Made by a program: the position numbers and the translations under genes. Under the pieces are notes generated by a model. The model saw nothing but the letters and a program-made list of their open reading frames with translations, was not told the DNA's origin and did no database searches. A stretch of 64,000 bases of DNA from 2-02-FULL-47-50 sp964479045. Its GTDB lineage: Bacteria > Pseudomonadota > Gammaproteobacteria > Eutrophobiales > Eutrophobiaceae. This document shows, piece by piece, positions 42,681 to 51,541 of the stretch (its first letter is position 1; every line of letters begins with the position of its first letter). The DNA lies in contig CAYZJI010000005.1 of assembly GCA_964479045.1 (NCBI GenBank), forward strand, positions 1 to 64,000. The letters are read 5' to 3'.

Positions 42681-44160
42681 TCATATAGAAAGGCTGGGAA
42701 ATCGTCTGCCACATCCGGCTACGTTGTTTGTGCTCGGGACAGCGATCATCATGCTGATGTCACAGTTTGCTGTAATGCTCGAATGGCAGGTCATGCATCC
42801 TGTCACAGGTACCGCATTACAAGCCCAAAGTCTGCTGTCTGGCCATGGCATCTGGTGGCTGCTGAGTCATATGGTTGATAATTTCATCCGCTTTCCGCCG
42901 CTTGGTATTGTGCTGGTAGGTATGCTCGGCATCGGCATGGCGGAGCGCAGCGGTTTTCTTCCCGCATTGCTCAGACAGGCAATGCAACTGACTCCCGCTT
43001 CGCTGCTCACACCCGCCACGCTGTTTCTTGGTGTGATGTCTTCCATGGCGCTGGATGCCGGCTATGTCGTATTACCACCACTGGCTGCACTCCTGTATCA
43101 GGCATCCGGACGTTCCCCGCTGACAGGAATTGCCGTTGCATTTGCCGGGGTCTCTGCCGGCTTCAGTGCCAACCTGATCATCACTCCGGTGGATTCATTA
43201 CTGGCTGGGTTCACCCAGAGTGCTGCCAGTATTATCAGTCCTGCCTATCAGGTCGCGGTGACTGCCAACTGGTGGTTCATGGCCGTTTCCACCATCATCC
43301 TCACACTGACGGGCTGGCTGGTTACGGTCAAATGGGTCGAACCGATGTGTGATAAATATGACGTCACTGATATCGGGACTCTCACCACTGAAACATCTGC
43401 TGCACACCTTGAACGGAAGGCATTACAGCGATCATTACTGGCGATGGCCATTACTTTGCTGGCTGCATTGTTATGCATATTTGTTCCCGGCGCCCCCCTG
43501 TATGGAACCGGAAATCATTTTTCACGCTGGATAGAAGTCACGGTCCCGCTCCTGTTTCTGCTTTTTGTAATTCCGGGAATCGTATTCGGGATCAACACCG
43601 GGAAAATCAGAAATGACAGGGACATCGCGGTTATGTTCGGAGAGACCCTGTCAGCCATGGGGCCCTATATTGTGCTCGCTTTTTTTGCCGCGCAATTTAT
43701 TGAATCGTTCAAATACAGCGGGCTCGGGGAAATGCTCGCCATCCGCGGCGGAGAATTTCTTGCGGCGCTGGCCATACCGGCGCCCGTGCTGATCATAAGC
43801 TTCATACTACTGGTGATTTTTGCCGATCTGTTCATCGGATCAGCCTCGGCCAAATATGCCTTCATGGCACCGGTATTTGTGCCCATGCTGATGCAAACGG
43901 GTCTGAGTCCGGAACTGACCCAGGCGGCCTATCGTATCGGCGATTCGGTTGCCAATGTGATCACTCCGCTGAATCCTTACATGGTCATCATCCTGGCACT
44001 GGTACAGAAATATGTCAGGGGATCGGGCGTAGGCACCATCATTGCTGTCATGCTGCCGTACACTGCCGCTTTTGCCGTGGTCTGGTGTGGACTCCTGCTG
44101 TTCTGGCTGACCATCGGGCTGCCACTCGGACCCGCTGGACCGTTGCATTTTCAACCCTGA
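42667..44160 (+). CDS. AbgT-family transporter
   Basis: A 497-residue membrane protein with about twelve spans. It begins LLDHIERLGNRLPHPATLFV as AbgT proteins do, then has MSSMALDAGYVVLPPLAALL near residue 120, AGVSAGFSANLIITPVDSLL near 160, DLFIGSASAKYAFMAPVFVP near 380 and GDSVANVITPLNPYMVIIL near 420. AbgT imports p-aminobenzoyl-glutamate; other members export sulfonamides. Which applies here cannot be told. Confidence 0.9.
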   Translation: MKLLDHIERLGNRLPHPATLFVLGTAIIMLMSQFAVMLEWQVMHPVTGTALQAQSLLSGHGIWWLLSHMVDNFIRFPPLGIVLVGMLGIGMAERSGFLPALLRQAMQLTPASLLTPATLFLGVMSSMALDAGYVVLPPLAALLYQASGRSPLTGIAVAFAGVSAGFSANLIITPVDSLLAGFTQSAASIISPAYQVAVTANWWFMAVSTIILTLTGWLVTVKWVEPMCDKYDVTDIGTLTTETSAAHLERKALQRSLLAMAITLLAALLCIFVPGAPLYGTGNHFSRWIEVTVPLLFLLFVIPGIVFGINTGKIRNDRDIAVMFGETLSAMGPYIVLAFFAAQFIESFKYSGLGEMLAIRGGEFLAALAIPAPVLIISFILLVIFADLFIGSASAKYAFMAPVFVPMLMQTGLSPELTQAAYRIGDSVANVITPLNPYMVIILALVQKYVRGSGVGTIIAVMLPYTAAFAVVWCGLLLFWLTIGLPLGPAGPLHFQP

Positions 44161-44199
44161 AAGTTGTGGTAGAATCCGCGCCTCTTATCCAACATACTC

Positions 44200-44547
44200 A
44201 TGACTATGGCCAAAAAACCAATATACAAAATCATCTTCCACAATCAGGACAAGGTTTATGAGGTGTACGCCAAAAGCGTGCATCAGGGTAACCTGTTCGG
44301 GTTTATCGAGATTGAACAACTGATATTCGGCGAGAAAACCTCGATCGTGGTGGATCCTTCCGAAGAAAACCTGAAAACAGAATTCGGGAATGTCACACGC
44401 ACTTACATCCCCATGCATTCCATTATCCGTATCGATGAAGTGAACAAACAGGGCGTGGCCAAAATCACCCAGGGAACTGAAGCGGCAGGCAATATCACGC
44501 CGTTCCCCGTGTACACCAAAAGCAATGACAAAAACAGGAAAAACTGA
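44200..44547 (+). CDS. DUF1820 family protein
   Basis: A 115-residue cytoplasmic protein: KPIYKIIFHNQDKVYEVYAK, FIEIEQLIFGEKTSIVVDPS, RTYIPMHSIIRIDEV. These match DUF1820, widespread in Gammaproteobacteria and of unknown function. Start at 44200 or the ATG two codons later. Confidence 0.85.
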   Translation: MTMAKKPIYKIIFHNQDKVYEVYAKSVHQGNLFGFIEIEQLIFGEKTSIVVDPSEENLKTEFGNVTRTYIPMHSIIRIDEVNKQGVAKITQGTEAAGNITPFPVYTKSNDKNRKN

Positions 44548-44555
44548 TCGGTTTT

Positions 44556-45548
44556 TTATTTACCAGCCAGCGTTTTCACATGATGCATGACGGCGCTGGC
44601 ATTACCCTGCAGGTTGTATCCGCCTTCCAGCACTGAAACTATCCTGCCTTCACAGAATTCATCTGCCAATGCCATGACCATTTGCGTCAGTTTTACAAAA
44701 CCCTGATCGGTGATATTGAAACAACCCAGCAGATCGTCCTGACGGCTGTCAAACCCGGCAGATATCAGAATCAGGTCCGGCCTGAAATCGCGTGCAGCCG
44801 GCAGAAGGTAATTTTCAAAGGCAGCCAATATGTCCGTGTCCGTGGTTCCGCATTTCAGATGCACATTAATATTGTACCCAAGTCCGGCGCCTTCGCCTTT
44901 CCGCGCCGGATCACCTGTGCCCGGATAGGCATAAAAATCATGCGTTGAAAAAAACAACACACCGGGATCAGAATAAAAGGCAGCTTCCGTAGCATTGCCA
45001 TGATGATAGTCCCAGTCCACGATCAGTATTTTCTGCAACTGATGATGCTTCTGGGCATATCGTGCTGCAATCGCGATTGAATTATAAAAACAGAACCCTT
45101 CTTCACGCCCGGTATTCAGGGCATGGTGTCCGGGTGGGCGAGTGGCGCAAAATGCATTACGCAGCCGACCTGTACAGACCTGCTCCACGGCAGTGAGCAC
45201 CGCACGCACCACTGTGAGGGCCACTTCATGACTGCGCGGATAATGGGTCTTGATTGAACTGACATGATCAGCCGTATGGATTTCATATATCCAAGGGAAT
45301 GCATCTATGTCAGGATGTACCCGGGAGAGCCCTGCATACCAGTCCTGGTCCTTCAGTACCTGCATGACCGTTTCCAGCCGTTGAGGTGATTCAGGGTGAT
45401 CAGCCCCCAGCGTATGTTCCAGATAAACAGGCTCGAAATTAAATCCGGTATGTTTCACCCGACCTCCAGCAGCCGCCAGCAGATACCGGTCAGACCATGT
45501 CAGAAAGCATACACCGGCGGTCAATTGCAAAAAATCCCTGCGTTTCAT
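44556..45548 (-). CDS. Histone-deacetylase-family amidohydrolase with Tat leader
   Basis: A 330-residue zinc amidohydrolase. The catalytic blocks are RPPGHHA near residue 130, VDWDYHHGNAT near 170 with the Asp and His zinc ligands, FFSTHDFYAYPGTG near 190 and LILISAGFDSRQDD near 250 with the second Asp. The fold deacetylates polyamines, acetoin-type compounds or protein lysines. The N-terminus MKRRDFLQLTAGVCFL is a twin-arginine signal, so the enzyme is predicted to be exported folded to the periplasm, unlike most relatives. Substrate unknown; acetylpolyamine is one candidate. Confidence 0.87.
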   Translation of the reverse strand: MKRRDFLQLTAGVCFLTWSDRYLLAAAGGRVKHTGFNFEPVYLEHTLGADHPESPQRLETVMQVLKDQDWYAGLSRVHPDIDAFPWIYEIHTADHVSSIKTHYPRSHEVALTVVRAVLTAVEQVCTGRLRNAFCATRPPGHHALNTGREEGFCFYNSIAIAARYAQKHHQLQKILIVDWDYHHGNATEAAFYSDPGVLFFSTHDFYAYPGTGDPARKGEGAGLGYNINVHLKCGTTDTDILAAFENYLLPAARDFRPDLILISAGFDSRQDDLLGCFNITDQGFVKLTQMVMALADEFCEGRIVSVLEGGYNLQGNASAVMHHVKTLAGK

Positions 45549-45637
45549 GATGTCTGATTTGTGCTCCGGGAAAGTGATTATTAACGCAGCATTGTAATTG
45601 GATTACAATCACATCATCAATCAAGGGACATCGGGCC

Positions 45638-46156
45638 ATGTTGCAACACCGTATTTTCATCATGCTGCTGCTGATAACACCAAACGCTTCTGCGGAATGG
45701 TCTGTGATGAAACACATGGACGTTGACTCCAGCCAACAAACACTGGTTGCCCAGACCCGCAATCCGGAGGGATACAGTCTGGAAATATACCGGGATGGCA
45801 ACAACGCCATCCGTGCCCGTTTCAGCATGGGCACCACCCTGGACCGTCTGGATGGAAAAAATTGCCCTACACACCAGGTCGATAAACGCAGTTCAGACAA
45901 CCGCTCCATCAATGATGCGGCCTGTATTGCCCATCGCCGCTGGGCGGAATATGTGCTGGGATATATTTCTGGCAATGAAGTCACATCAAGCTTTTTGCAT
46001 AACATGATGAACGGTACCACCATCAGTTATCGTTTCATGCTGGATCCTTCCGGTTACGCCGAGACCACATTCTCACTCGCCGGTTCCAAACGCGCACTCC
46101 TCGAGGCACTGGGCTCGGATCTGGTGGTACATACAGAAAGCGGGTTTTCCAACTGA
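45638..46156 (+). CDS. Exported hypothetical protein
   Basis: A 172-residue protein with a signal peptide (MLQHRIFIMLLLITPNASA, cleavage before EWSV). The mature part contains two Cys (KNCPTHQ, DAACIAHR), which could form a disulfide. No family recognised. It is divergent from the deacetylase-like gene, and both products are probably periplasmic. Confidence 0.7.
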   Translation: MLQHRIFIMLLLITPNASAEWSVMKHMDVDSSQQTLVAQTRNPEGYSLEIYRDGNNAIRARFSMGTTLDRLDGKNCPTHQVDKRSSDNRSINDAACIAHRRWAEYVLGYISGNEVTSSFLHNMMNGTTISYRFMLDPSGYAETTFSLAGSKRALLEALGSDLVVHTESGFSN

Positions 46157-46178
46157 ACCATCGCACTCCGCCACTGCC

Positions 46179-47324
46179 TTGCAGTACTCAATACGCAGTA
46201 TAAACACTCTGCTGGAGATTCCGGCTGCTGCCTGGAACAGACTGAATCCTGCCGGCCACCCTTTCCTGCGGCATGAATTTCTTGCCGGACTTGAAAAATT
46301 CAGATGTCTCGATGATCACGGCTGGCATCCTGCCCACCTGATCGTTACGGCCGAAAATGAAATTGCCGGAGCACTGCCGCTCTATTTCAAAAGCAACTCT
46401 ACCGGAGAGTTTGTATTCGACTGGAGCTGGGCGGAAGCCTATGAACGCGCTGGTGGACAGTATTATCCCAAGCTGGTGTCAGCCATACCGTTCAGCCCGG
46501 TCACCGGACCACGCTGTCTGGTCAGAGATGACCAAAACCGGAATGAGATCACCCTGCTGCTGATTTCCACCGCTCTGCAACTTGTGGAGGAAACGCAGGT
46601 CTCCGGATTGCACTTTCTTTTTCCGGATGAATCTGAAGCTTTTGTGTTACAACAGCATGGATTGTTACTGCGCAAAGGCTGTCAGTATCACTGGCACAAC
46701 CATGGGTATCGTGATTTCGATGATTTTCTCGATCAATTGAATTCAAAACGGCGCAAGGAGATCAAACGGGAACGACGCGCTGTGCATGAAGCCGGCATTG
46801 AGATTGAAATTCTTCATGGGCGTGAAATCACCTCAAGGCACTGGGAAGCATTTTATCCGTTTTACACCTCAACTTTTGAGCGCAAGTGGGGAGAACCCAG
46901 ACTGACGTTGCCGTTTTTTGAATCCTTGAGTGACTCATTACCTGAAGCCACACTGCTTTTTCTGGCAAAAAAAGGGAATACTTATGTTGCCGGAGCATTA
47001 GCCCTGCAGGGCCCGGAAATACTGTATGGCCGTCATTGGGGCTGCCGGCAGCAGTTCCCCTTTCTGCACTTTGAACTATGCTACTATCAAACCATAGAAT
47101 ATTGCATCCGGCAGCGACTTGAAAAACTGGATGCCGGAGCACAGGGTGAGCACAAGATCAGCCGGGGATTTGTCCCGGTGAGCACCTGGTCTGCACACTG
47201 GCTGGCACATGATCAGTTTCGCGCTGCCATAGCCGATTTTCTGGAGCGTGAGCGAAAGCATATTGATCGTTATATGAATAATATTTCCACGCATACTGCC
47301 TATCGAACAGGTGTGCACGCATGA
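46179..47324 (+). CDS. GNAT-superfamily protein of the COG3146 type
   Basis: A 381-residue protein with the blocks WNRLNPAGHPFLRHEFLAGL, FDWSWAEAYERAGGQYYPKL, AIPFSPVTGPRCLV, HWHNHGYRDFDDFLDQLNSK, and GRHWGCRQQFPFLHFELCYY. These define a FemAB-like acyltransferase family often annotated as peptidoglycan-recognition or N-acyltransferase; the substrate is unproven. It opens at a TTG. Its stop overlaps the aat start by 4 bp (ATGA), so the two are translationally coupled. Confidence 0.85.
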   Translation: MQYSIRSINTLLEIPAAAWNRLNPAGHPFLRHEFLAGLEKFRCLDDHGWHPAHLIVTAENEIAGALPLYFKSNSTGEFVFDWSWAEAYERAGGQYYPKLVSAIPFSPVTGPRCLVRDDQNRNEITLLLISTALQLVEETQVSGLHFLFPDESEAFVLQQHGLLLRKGCQYHWHNHGYRDFDDFLDQLNSKRRKEIKRERRAVHEAGIEIEILHGREITSRHWEAFYPFYTSTFERKWGEPRLTLPFFESLSDSLPEATLLFLAKKGNTYVAGALALQGPEILYGRHWGCRQQFPFLHFELCYYQTIEYCIRQRLEKLDAGAQGEHKISRGFVPVSTWSAHWLAHDQFRAAIADFLERERKHIDRYMNNISTHTAYRTGVHA

Positions 47325-48049
47325 CACACGCACAAACCCGCTCCAATAAGCTCTACTGGGTCAGGGACAACATCATTGCCAGTGATTTTCCGGATGTCAG
47401 CCATGCCTTGTCAGAACCGGATGGTCTGCTGGCGATTGGCGGCGACCTCAGCCCGGAGCGTATGATCTCCGCCTATGCACGCGGAATTTTCCCCTGGTAT
47501 AACGAAGGCCAGCCGATTTTGTGGTGGTCACCGGATCCCCGCTGGATATTGCTTCCCGACCAACTGAAAATTTCACGCAGTCTGTACAGATCACTGAACA
47601 GAAAAAAATTTCGTATTACGTTTGATCAATGCTTTCAAAAGGTCATGGAAATGTGCGCAGGGCCGCGCTCACAAAGTGATGGAACCTGGATCACCATCGA
47701 AATGATCCGGAGTTTTACTGATTTGCATAAACTGGGTTACGCACACTCGGTGGAATGCTGGCATGGTGATGAACTGGTGGGCGGCCTTTATGGCATGGCG
47801 ATTGATCGGGTTTTCTTTGGTGAATCCATGTTCAGCCGGATGAGTGATGCCTCCAAGGTGGCACTGGTTTATCTGTGCAGACTACTGAATCAGTCCGGCT
47901 TTACACTGATTGATTGTCAGGTCTATTCAAAACATTTACAGAGTCTTGGCGCGCAACCGGTATCCCGGGAACATTTTGCCGTATGTCTGGAACGTGATTG
48001 CCGGCCCGGAATAAAATCGTCGTGGCCGGAACAACCCCTTATCACCTGA
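47321..48049 (+). CDS. aat: Leucyl/phenylalanyl-tRNA-protein transferase
   Basis: A 242-residue enzyme of the N-degron pathway that adds Leu or Phe to proteins with N-terminal Lys or Arg, marking them for ClpS/ClpAP. Seen are FPDVSHALSEPDGLLAIGGD, ARGIFPWYNEGQPILWWSPD, MYGMAIDRVFFGESMFSR-like GMAIDRVFFGESMFSRMSDA and DCQVYSKHLQSLGAQPVSR. It is followed 3 bp later by bpt, the other transferase of the pathway. Confidence 0.96.
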   Translation: MTHAQTRSNKLYWVRDNIIASDFPDVSHALSEPDGLLAIGGDLSPERMISAYARGIFPWYNEGQPILWWSPDPRWILLPDQLKISRSLYRSLNRKKFRITFDQCFQKVMEMCAGPRSQSDGTWITIEMIRSFTDLHKLGYAHSVECWHGDELVGGLYGMAIDRVFFGESMFSRMSDASKVALVYLCRLLNQSGFTLIDCQVYSKHLQSLGAQPVSREHFAVCLERDCRPGIKSSWPEQPLIT

Positions 48050-48052
48050 TCT

Positions 48053-48769
48053 ATGCGCAAACAGGTCCATAAACTCGGTTTTTATGCCACCCCCGAACAT
48101 CCGTGCAGTTATCTGCCGGGGAGGCAGGCCACTACCCTCTTTGCTGATCCGGGTTATCCCATGAGCCGTGAGGTCTATACCCAACTTGCGGCCAGCGGTT
48201 TCCGGCGCAGCGGAGAATTTCTTTATCAACCATGGTGCAACAGCTGTCAGGCCTGTGTACCGGTGCGGATTCCGGTCAGGGAATTCAGCATGCGCAGAAA
48301 CCAGAAAAGAATCTGGCAACGCAATCAGGATCTGCAATTTTCGGTTAAGCCCATGGAATTTAATCCGTCCCACTTCGAACTCTACTGCCGTTACATCGCT
48401 GCCCGTCATGCCGGTGGCGGCATGGACAATCCGGCACCGCGCGACTATCTGGGTTTTCTGCATTCAAACTGGATGGACACCGCCTTCCATGAATTCAGGC
48501 TGGAAAAGACCGTGCTGGCCGTGGCAGTGGTCGATCAACTGGAAGATGCACTTTCCGCAGTCTACACCTTCTATGATCCGGATCATGCCCGGCGCAGCCT
48601 GGGCACATTTGCCATTCTGTACCAGATCATGGAAGCACAGCGTCAGGGTCTTGACTGGGTATACCTGGGATACTGGATCAGGGAATGCGAAAAGATGAGC
48701 TACAAAAACCAGTTCAGACCCGCTGAATATATGCACAACCGGCAGTGGCAGCGTACCCCGCCGGCTTAA
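48053..48769 (+). CDS. bpt: Aspartate/glutamate leucyltransferase (Bpt)
   Basis: A 238-residue relative of eukaryotic ATE1 that adds Leu to proteins with N-terminal Asp or Glu. Seen are ATPEHPCSYLPGRQATTLFA, the Cys motif PWCNSCQACVPVRIPV near residue 60, RNQKRIWQRNQDL and the C-terminal GYWIRECEKMSYKNQFRPAE. With aat it completes the bacterial N-degron tagging pair. Confidence 0.95.
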   Translation: MRKQVHKLGFYATPEHPCSYLPGRQATTLFADPGYPMSREVYTQLAASGFRRSGEFLYQPWCNSCQACVPVRIPVREFSMRRNQKRIWQRNQDLQFSVKPMEFNPSHFELYCRYIAARHAGGGMDNPAPRDYLGFLHSNWMDTAFHEFRLEKTVLAVAVVDQLEDALSAVYTFYDPDHARRSLGTFAILYQIMEAQRQGLDWVYLGYWIRECEKMSYKNQFRPAEYMHNRQWQRTPPA

Positions 48770-48783
48770 TCCGGCTGTTTTTT
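48760..48783 (+). terminator. Terminator overlapping the end of bpt
   Basis: GCCGG pairs with CCGGC across the stop codon and is followed by TGTTTTTT. The stem is short. Confidence 0.6.
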
Positions 48784-48844
48784 GCCTGTGCAGTAAATTT
48801 CAGGCACAATTCGCGTCTTTCTACGTGAGGACTACCCTTTACTT

Positions 48845-49063
48845 ATGGCAAAAGAAGATCAGATAGAACTGGAAGGCACCGTGGTTGAAACCCTGCCAAA
48901 CACCATGTTCCGTGTACAGCTTGAAAACGGACATGTCATTACCGCCCATATCTCGGGCAAAATGCGTAAAAACTATATCCGCATCCTGACCGGTGACAAA
49001 GTCACCGTCGAAATGACACCTTATGATCTGACCAAAGGACGCATTACCTACCGTGCACGCTGA
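48845..49063 (+). CDS. infA: Translation initiation factor IF-1
   Basis: A 72-residue OB-fold protein starting MAKEDQIELEGTVVETLPNT and ending LTKGRITYRAR, the standard IF-1 sequence. It binds the ribosomal A site during initiation. The aat-bpt-infA order is a gammaproteobacterial hallmark. Confidence 0.98.
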   Translation: MAKEDQIELEGTVVETLPNTMFRVQLENGHVITAHISGKMRKNYIRILTGDKVTVEMTPYDLTKGRITYRAR

Positions 49064-49074
49064 GCGTGAATTGT

Positions 49075-49566
49075 TCAGTCTCCATCGGTTACTGATTCAA
49101 TTGCACTGATCACCGTATTCTCGACTTCCCACAAGACATCTTCCGCAGGACTGCCCGCCGCGACCGGAGCAAGTTTTTCGAACAACACTGTGGTCGTACC
49201 CGCCTTGTACAACACGGTGACGGTTAACGGACATAACGCCATCATTTTCGGATCAAGGTTCAGGACTTCGTTGGCATATTCCGGATTGCAGATCACCATG
49301 CTTTTCACAGTTTCAAATTTATTACGGTTGTAATTCTCGCCCCATTTTTCTGCGTTGCGTGCGAGATTTTTACCAATATTGGCCTCGAAGATCACATAGA
49401 AGCGTGCTTTTTCCAGCGCCTGGTAGAGAGCCGGATAAATTTCATCAACAGGCTTGCTGACTTCAGCAACATAAATCGTATCAGTTCCATCCATACCTCC
49501 TGCATACACGGAACCGGTACCCATTATCACCATAATAAAAATTGTCATGAATAAACGCATATACAT
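49075..49566 (-). CDS. Exported DUF302-family protein
   Basis: A 163-residue protein with a signal peptide (MRLFMTIFIMVIMGTGSVYA). The mature part has PVDEIYPALYQALEKARFYV, SMVICNPEYANEVLNLDPKM and LCPLTVTVLYKAGTTTVLFE, the TT1751/DUF302 fold. Function unknown. It lies 13 bp downstream of pcm and is probably co-transcribed with it. Confidence 0.83.
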   Translation of the reverse strand: MYMRLFMTIFIMVIMGTGSVYAGGMDGTDTIYVAEVSKPVDEIYPALYQALEKARFYVIFEANIGKNLARNAEKWGENYNRNKFETVKSMVICNPEYANEVLNLDPKMMALCPLTVTVLYKAGTTTVLFEKLAPVAAGSPAEDVLWEVENTVISAIESVTDGD

Positions 49567-49579
49567 AGTCCTGATGAAA

Positions 49580-50311
49580 TCACTCGTGATCGCCGGTCAA
49601 TGGCACAAATGCTACCGGCAAAATTTCATGGTAAACAATCTTTCCTTCCAGCGTCTTTTCGACAAGCGTCAGCGTTTGTGAACTGCGGACCTTGCCCAGC
49701 GGGATGACCAGTCTGCCGCCCGGCTTCAACTGATCCAGCAAAGGTTGCGGGACTTTTTCAATTGCAGCAGTCACCAGAATCGCATCGAATGGCGCCTGTT
49801 CCGGCCAGCCGGCATAACCATCACCGATGCGCACCGTAACATTCTCATAACCCAATCGCTGCAGATCCTGTTCGGCACGCAGTCCCAACGCTTCTATAAT
49901 CTCGATGGTATAAACATGATTGGCCAGTTCCGCCAGCACTGCGGCCTGATAGCCTGAGCCGGTGCCGACTTCCAGAACTTTGGAGTTTTGATCAACGCCG
50001 GCCAGATCCGTCATCAGGGCAACAATATAGGGTTGCGATATGGTTTGATCCATGCCAATGGGCATGGCACTGTTCACATAGGCATGGGATTTGATCTCAT
50101 CCGGGACAAACTCATGCCGTGGGACTTTGGCCATCGCGGCCATCACATCATCAGCAAATGCTTCACGGCCAGTATGACCTGCGGTATAGGCCACCATGTC
50201 CTTGATGTCTGCGACCATCTGCTGTCGCTGGCGGACATAATCATCGGCCGCATGCACCGTGTAGGAAAACAACCCCATAAGAAAACCCGCCAGCAGTAAC
50301 TTGAGTTTCAT
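49580..50311 (-). CDS. pcm: Protein-L-isoaspartate O-methyltransferase with a signal peptide
   Basis: A 243-residue SAM-dependent enzyme that repairs isoaspartyl residues. KVPRHEFVPDEIKSHAYVNS, GMDQTISQPYIVALMTDLAG, SAM motif VLEVGTGSGYQAAVLAELAN near residue 115 and RIGDGYAGWPEQAPFDAILV are standard. The protein has a 21-residue hydrophobic leader (LLLAGFLMGLFSYTVHAA), so it is predicted to be periplasmic, whereas E. coli Pcm is cytoplasmic. SAM supply in the periplasm is a puzzle. A long inverted repeat lies 12 bp upstream. Confidence 0.9.
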   Translation of the reverse strand: MKLKLLLAGFLMGLFSYTVHAADDYVRQRQQMVADIKDMVAYTAGHTGREAFADDVMAAMAKVPRHEFVPDEIKSHAYVNSAMPIGMDQTISQPYIVALMTDLAGVDQNSKVLEVGTGSGYQAAVLAELANHVYTIEIIEALGLRAEQDLQRLGYENVTVRIGDGYAGWPEQAPFDAILVTAAIEKVPQPLLDQLKPGGRLVIPLGKVRSSQTLTLVEKTLEGKIVYHEILPVAFVPLTGDHE

Positions 50312-50322
50312 GTTCAGAACAT

Positions 50323-50350
50323 CTGCCCTGCTATAACTATAGCAGGGCAG
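50323..50350. repeat. Perfect 13-bp inverted repeat between doxX and pcm
   Basis: CTGCCCTGCTATA and its complement are separated by 2 bp. No T tract follows on either strand, so it is not a typical terminator and could be an operator or an RNA processing hairpin. A smaller palindrome, ATGTTC-A-GAACAT, overlaps the pcm start. Confidence 0.6.
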
Positions 50351-50361
50351 TAAGATGTCGT

Positions 50362-50769
50362 TTAAGGCTTGCTCCCTCCACAGTGATCTTTCCCCAGGCT
50401 CAAGGGCCCGGAACCATAGACCATGATGTACATCATGCCGCCCATGATGGCGAGGTTCTTGAAGAAGGCATTGAATTGCTCAGGATCGGCCCAAACCGGA
50501 TGAAACACCACCGTTACCGGAATCAGAAAGAAAAAGATCGCGGTAGCCGCCCAGCGCGCCTGATAACCCACCAGTATCATTAACCCTCCACCAAGTTCGA
50601 TGATGATGGTCAGCACCAGCAGAACTTCCGTCATCGGCAGACCCTTACTGGCCATATACCCCGCCGTTCCGGCAAAACCGAAAATCTTTTTGGCGCCTGC
50701 GATAATAAAGATCACGGACAACAGGATGCGCCCAACCAGCGGGCCGTATTGCTGTAATAATTTACACAT
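50362..50769 (-). CDS. DoxX-family membrane protein
   Basis: A 135-residue protein with four hydrophobic segments. GPLVGRILLSVIFIIAGAKK, GTAGYMASKGLPM, LIIELGGGLMILVGY-like IIELGGGLMILVGYQARWAA and AFFKNLAIMGGMMYI match the DoxX/YphA group. The role in this group is unsettled. It is upstream of pcm in the same direction. Confidence 0.87.
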   Translation of the reverse strand: MCKLLQQYGPLVGRILLSVIFIIAGAKKIFGFAGTAGYMASKGLPMTEVLLVLTIIIELGGGLMILVGYQARWAATAIFFFLIPVTVVFHPVWADPEQFNAFFKNLAIMGGMMYIMVYGSGPLSLGKDHCGGSKP

Positions 50770-50858
50770 AACTCCCCTCCTTCAGCATTTGCCGTTATGA
50801 TGAGAATCTATCTCAAAATTGATTATTGAGCAGAATATCCCGGTATTTAGAAACATTC

Positions 50859-50929
50859 GTCATTCCGGCGAAAGCCGGAATCCAGTCAAAACAATTGTTT
50901 ACTGGATGCCGGGTCAAGCCCGGCATGAC
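50859..50929. repeat. REP/BIME-like intergenic repeat pair, copy 3
   Basis: Two facing units, GTCATTCCGGCGAAAGCC then ACTGGATGCCGGGTCAAGC, form a long imperfect palindrome closed by GTCAT/ATGAC. It lies between doxX and apt. Confidence 0.8.
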
Positions 50930-51012
50930 AGGATACTTGGAATTTTTCAGCATTTTCGATTTTGAGACAGGTTCGAGTATCAATTGTGACTATTATATTG
51001 GAGATTTTATCC

Positions 51013-51528
51013 ATGCAGCGATTAGAAGCCTACATTCGCAATATACCGAATTTTCCCAAGCCCGGTATACAATTCAAAGACATCACACCGCTGGTCAAGG
51101 AACCGGCCATGCTGCGTCTGGCCGTACATCAGTTAATTCATCCTTTTCTGGGCGAAAAACTGACTGCCGTTGTGGGGATGGAAGCACGCGGGTTTATCTT
51201 TGGCAGCCTTGTAGCATGGGAACTGGGTATTGGTTTTGTGCCGCTGCGCAAACCGGGAAAGTTGCCTTATGACGTGCAAAGCGTGAGCTATGATCTCGAA
51301 TACGGATCAGCCGAACTTGAAGTCCATATAGATGCTCTCAATAAAAACGATCGGGTGTTGCTGATCGACGACCTGATCGCCACCGGCGGCACAGCCAAAG
51401 CCTCCTGCGAACTGATTGAGAAACTCGGCGCGGAAATTGCCGGGTGTGCGTTTGTAGTTGAACTGGATTTTCTCAAAGGCCGGGAAAAACTGGACAAATA
51501 TCGCATCCATTCATTAGTCCATTATTAA
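51013..51528 (+). CDS. apt: Adenine phosphoribosyltransferase
   Basis: A 171-residue salvage enzyme making AMP from adenine and PRPP. IPNFPKPGIQFKDITPL, GMEARGFIFGSLVAWELGIG and the PRPP loop VLLIDDLIATGGTAKASCEL are intact. The start is at 51013 with GGAG 9 nt upstream; the open frame extends further but without family similarity. Confidence 0.96.
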   Translation: MQRLEAYIRNIPNFPKPGIQFKDITPLVKEPAMLRLAVHQLIHPFLGEKLTAVVGMEARGFIFGSLVAWELGIGFVPLRKPGKLPYDVQSVSYDLEYGSAELEVHIDALNKNDRVLLIDDLIATGGTAKASCELIEKLGAEIAGCAFVVELDFLKGREKLDKYRIHSLVHY

Positions 51529-51541
51529 TCAGGCATCATTC

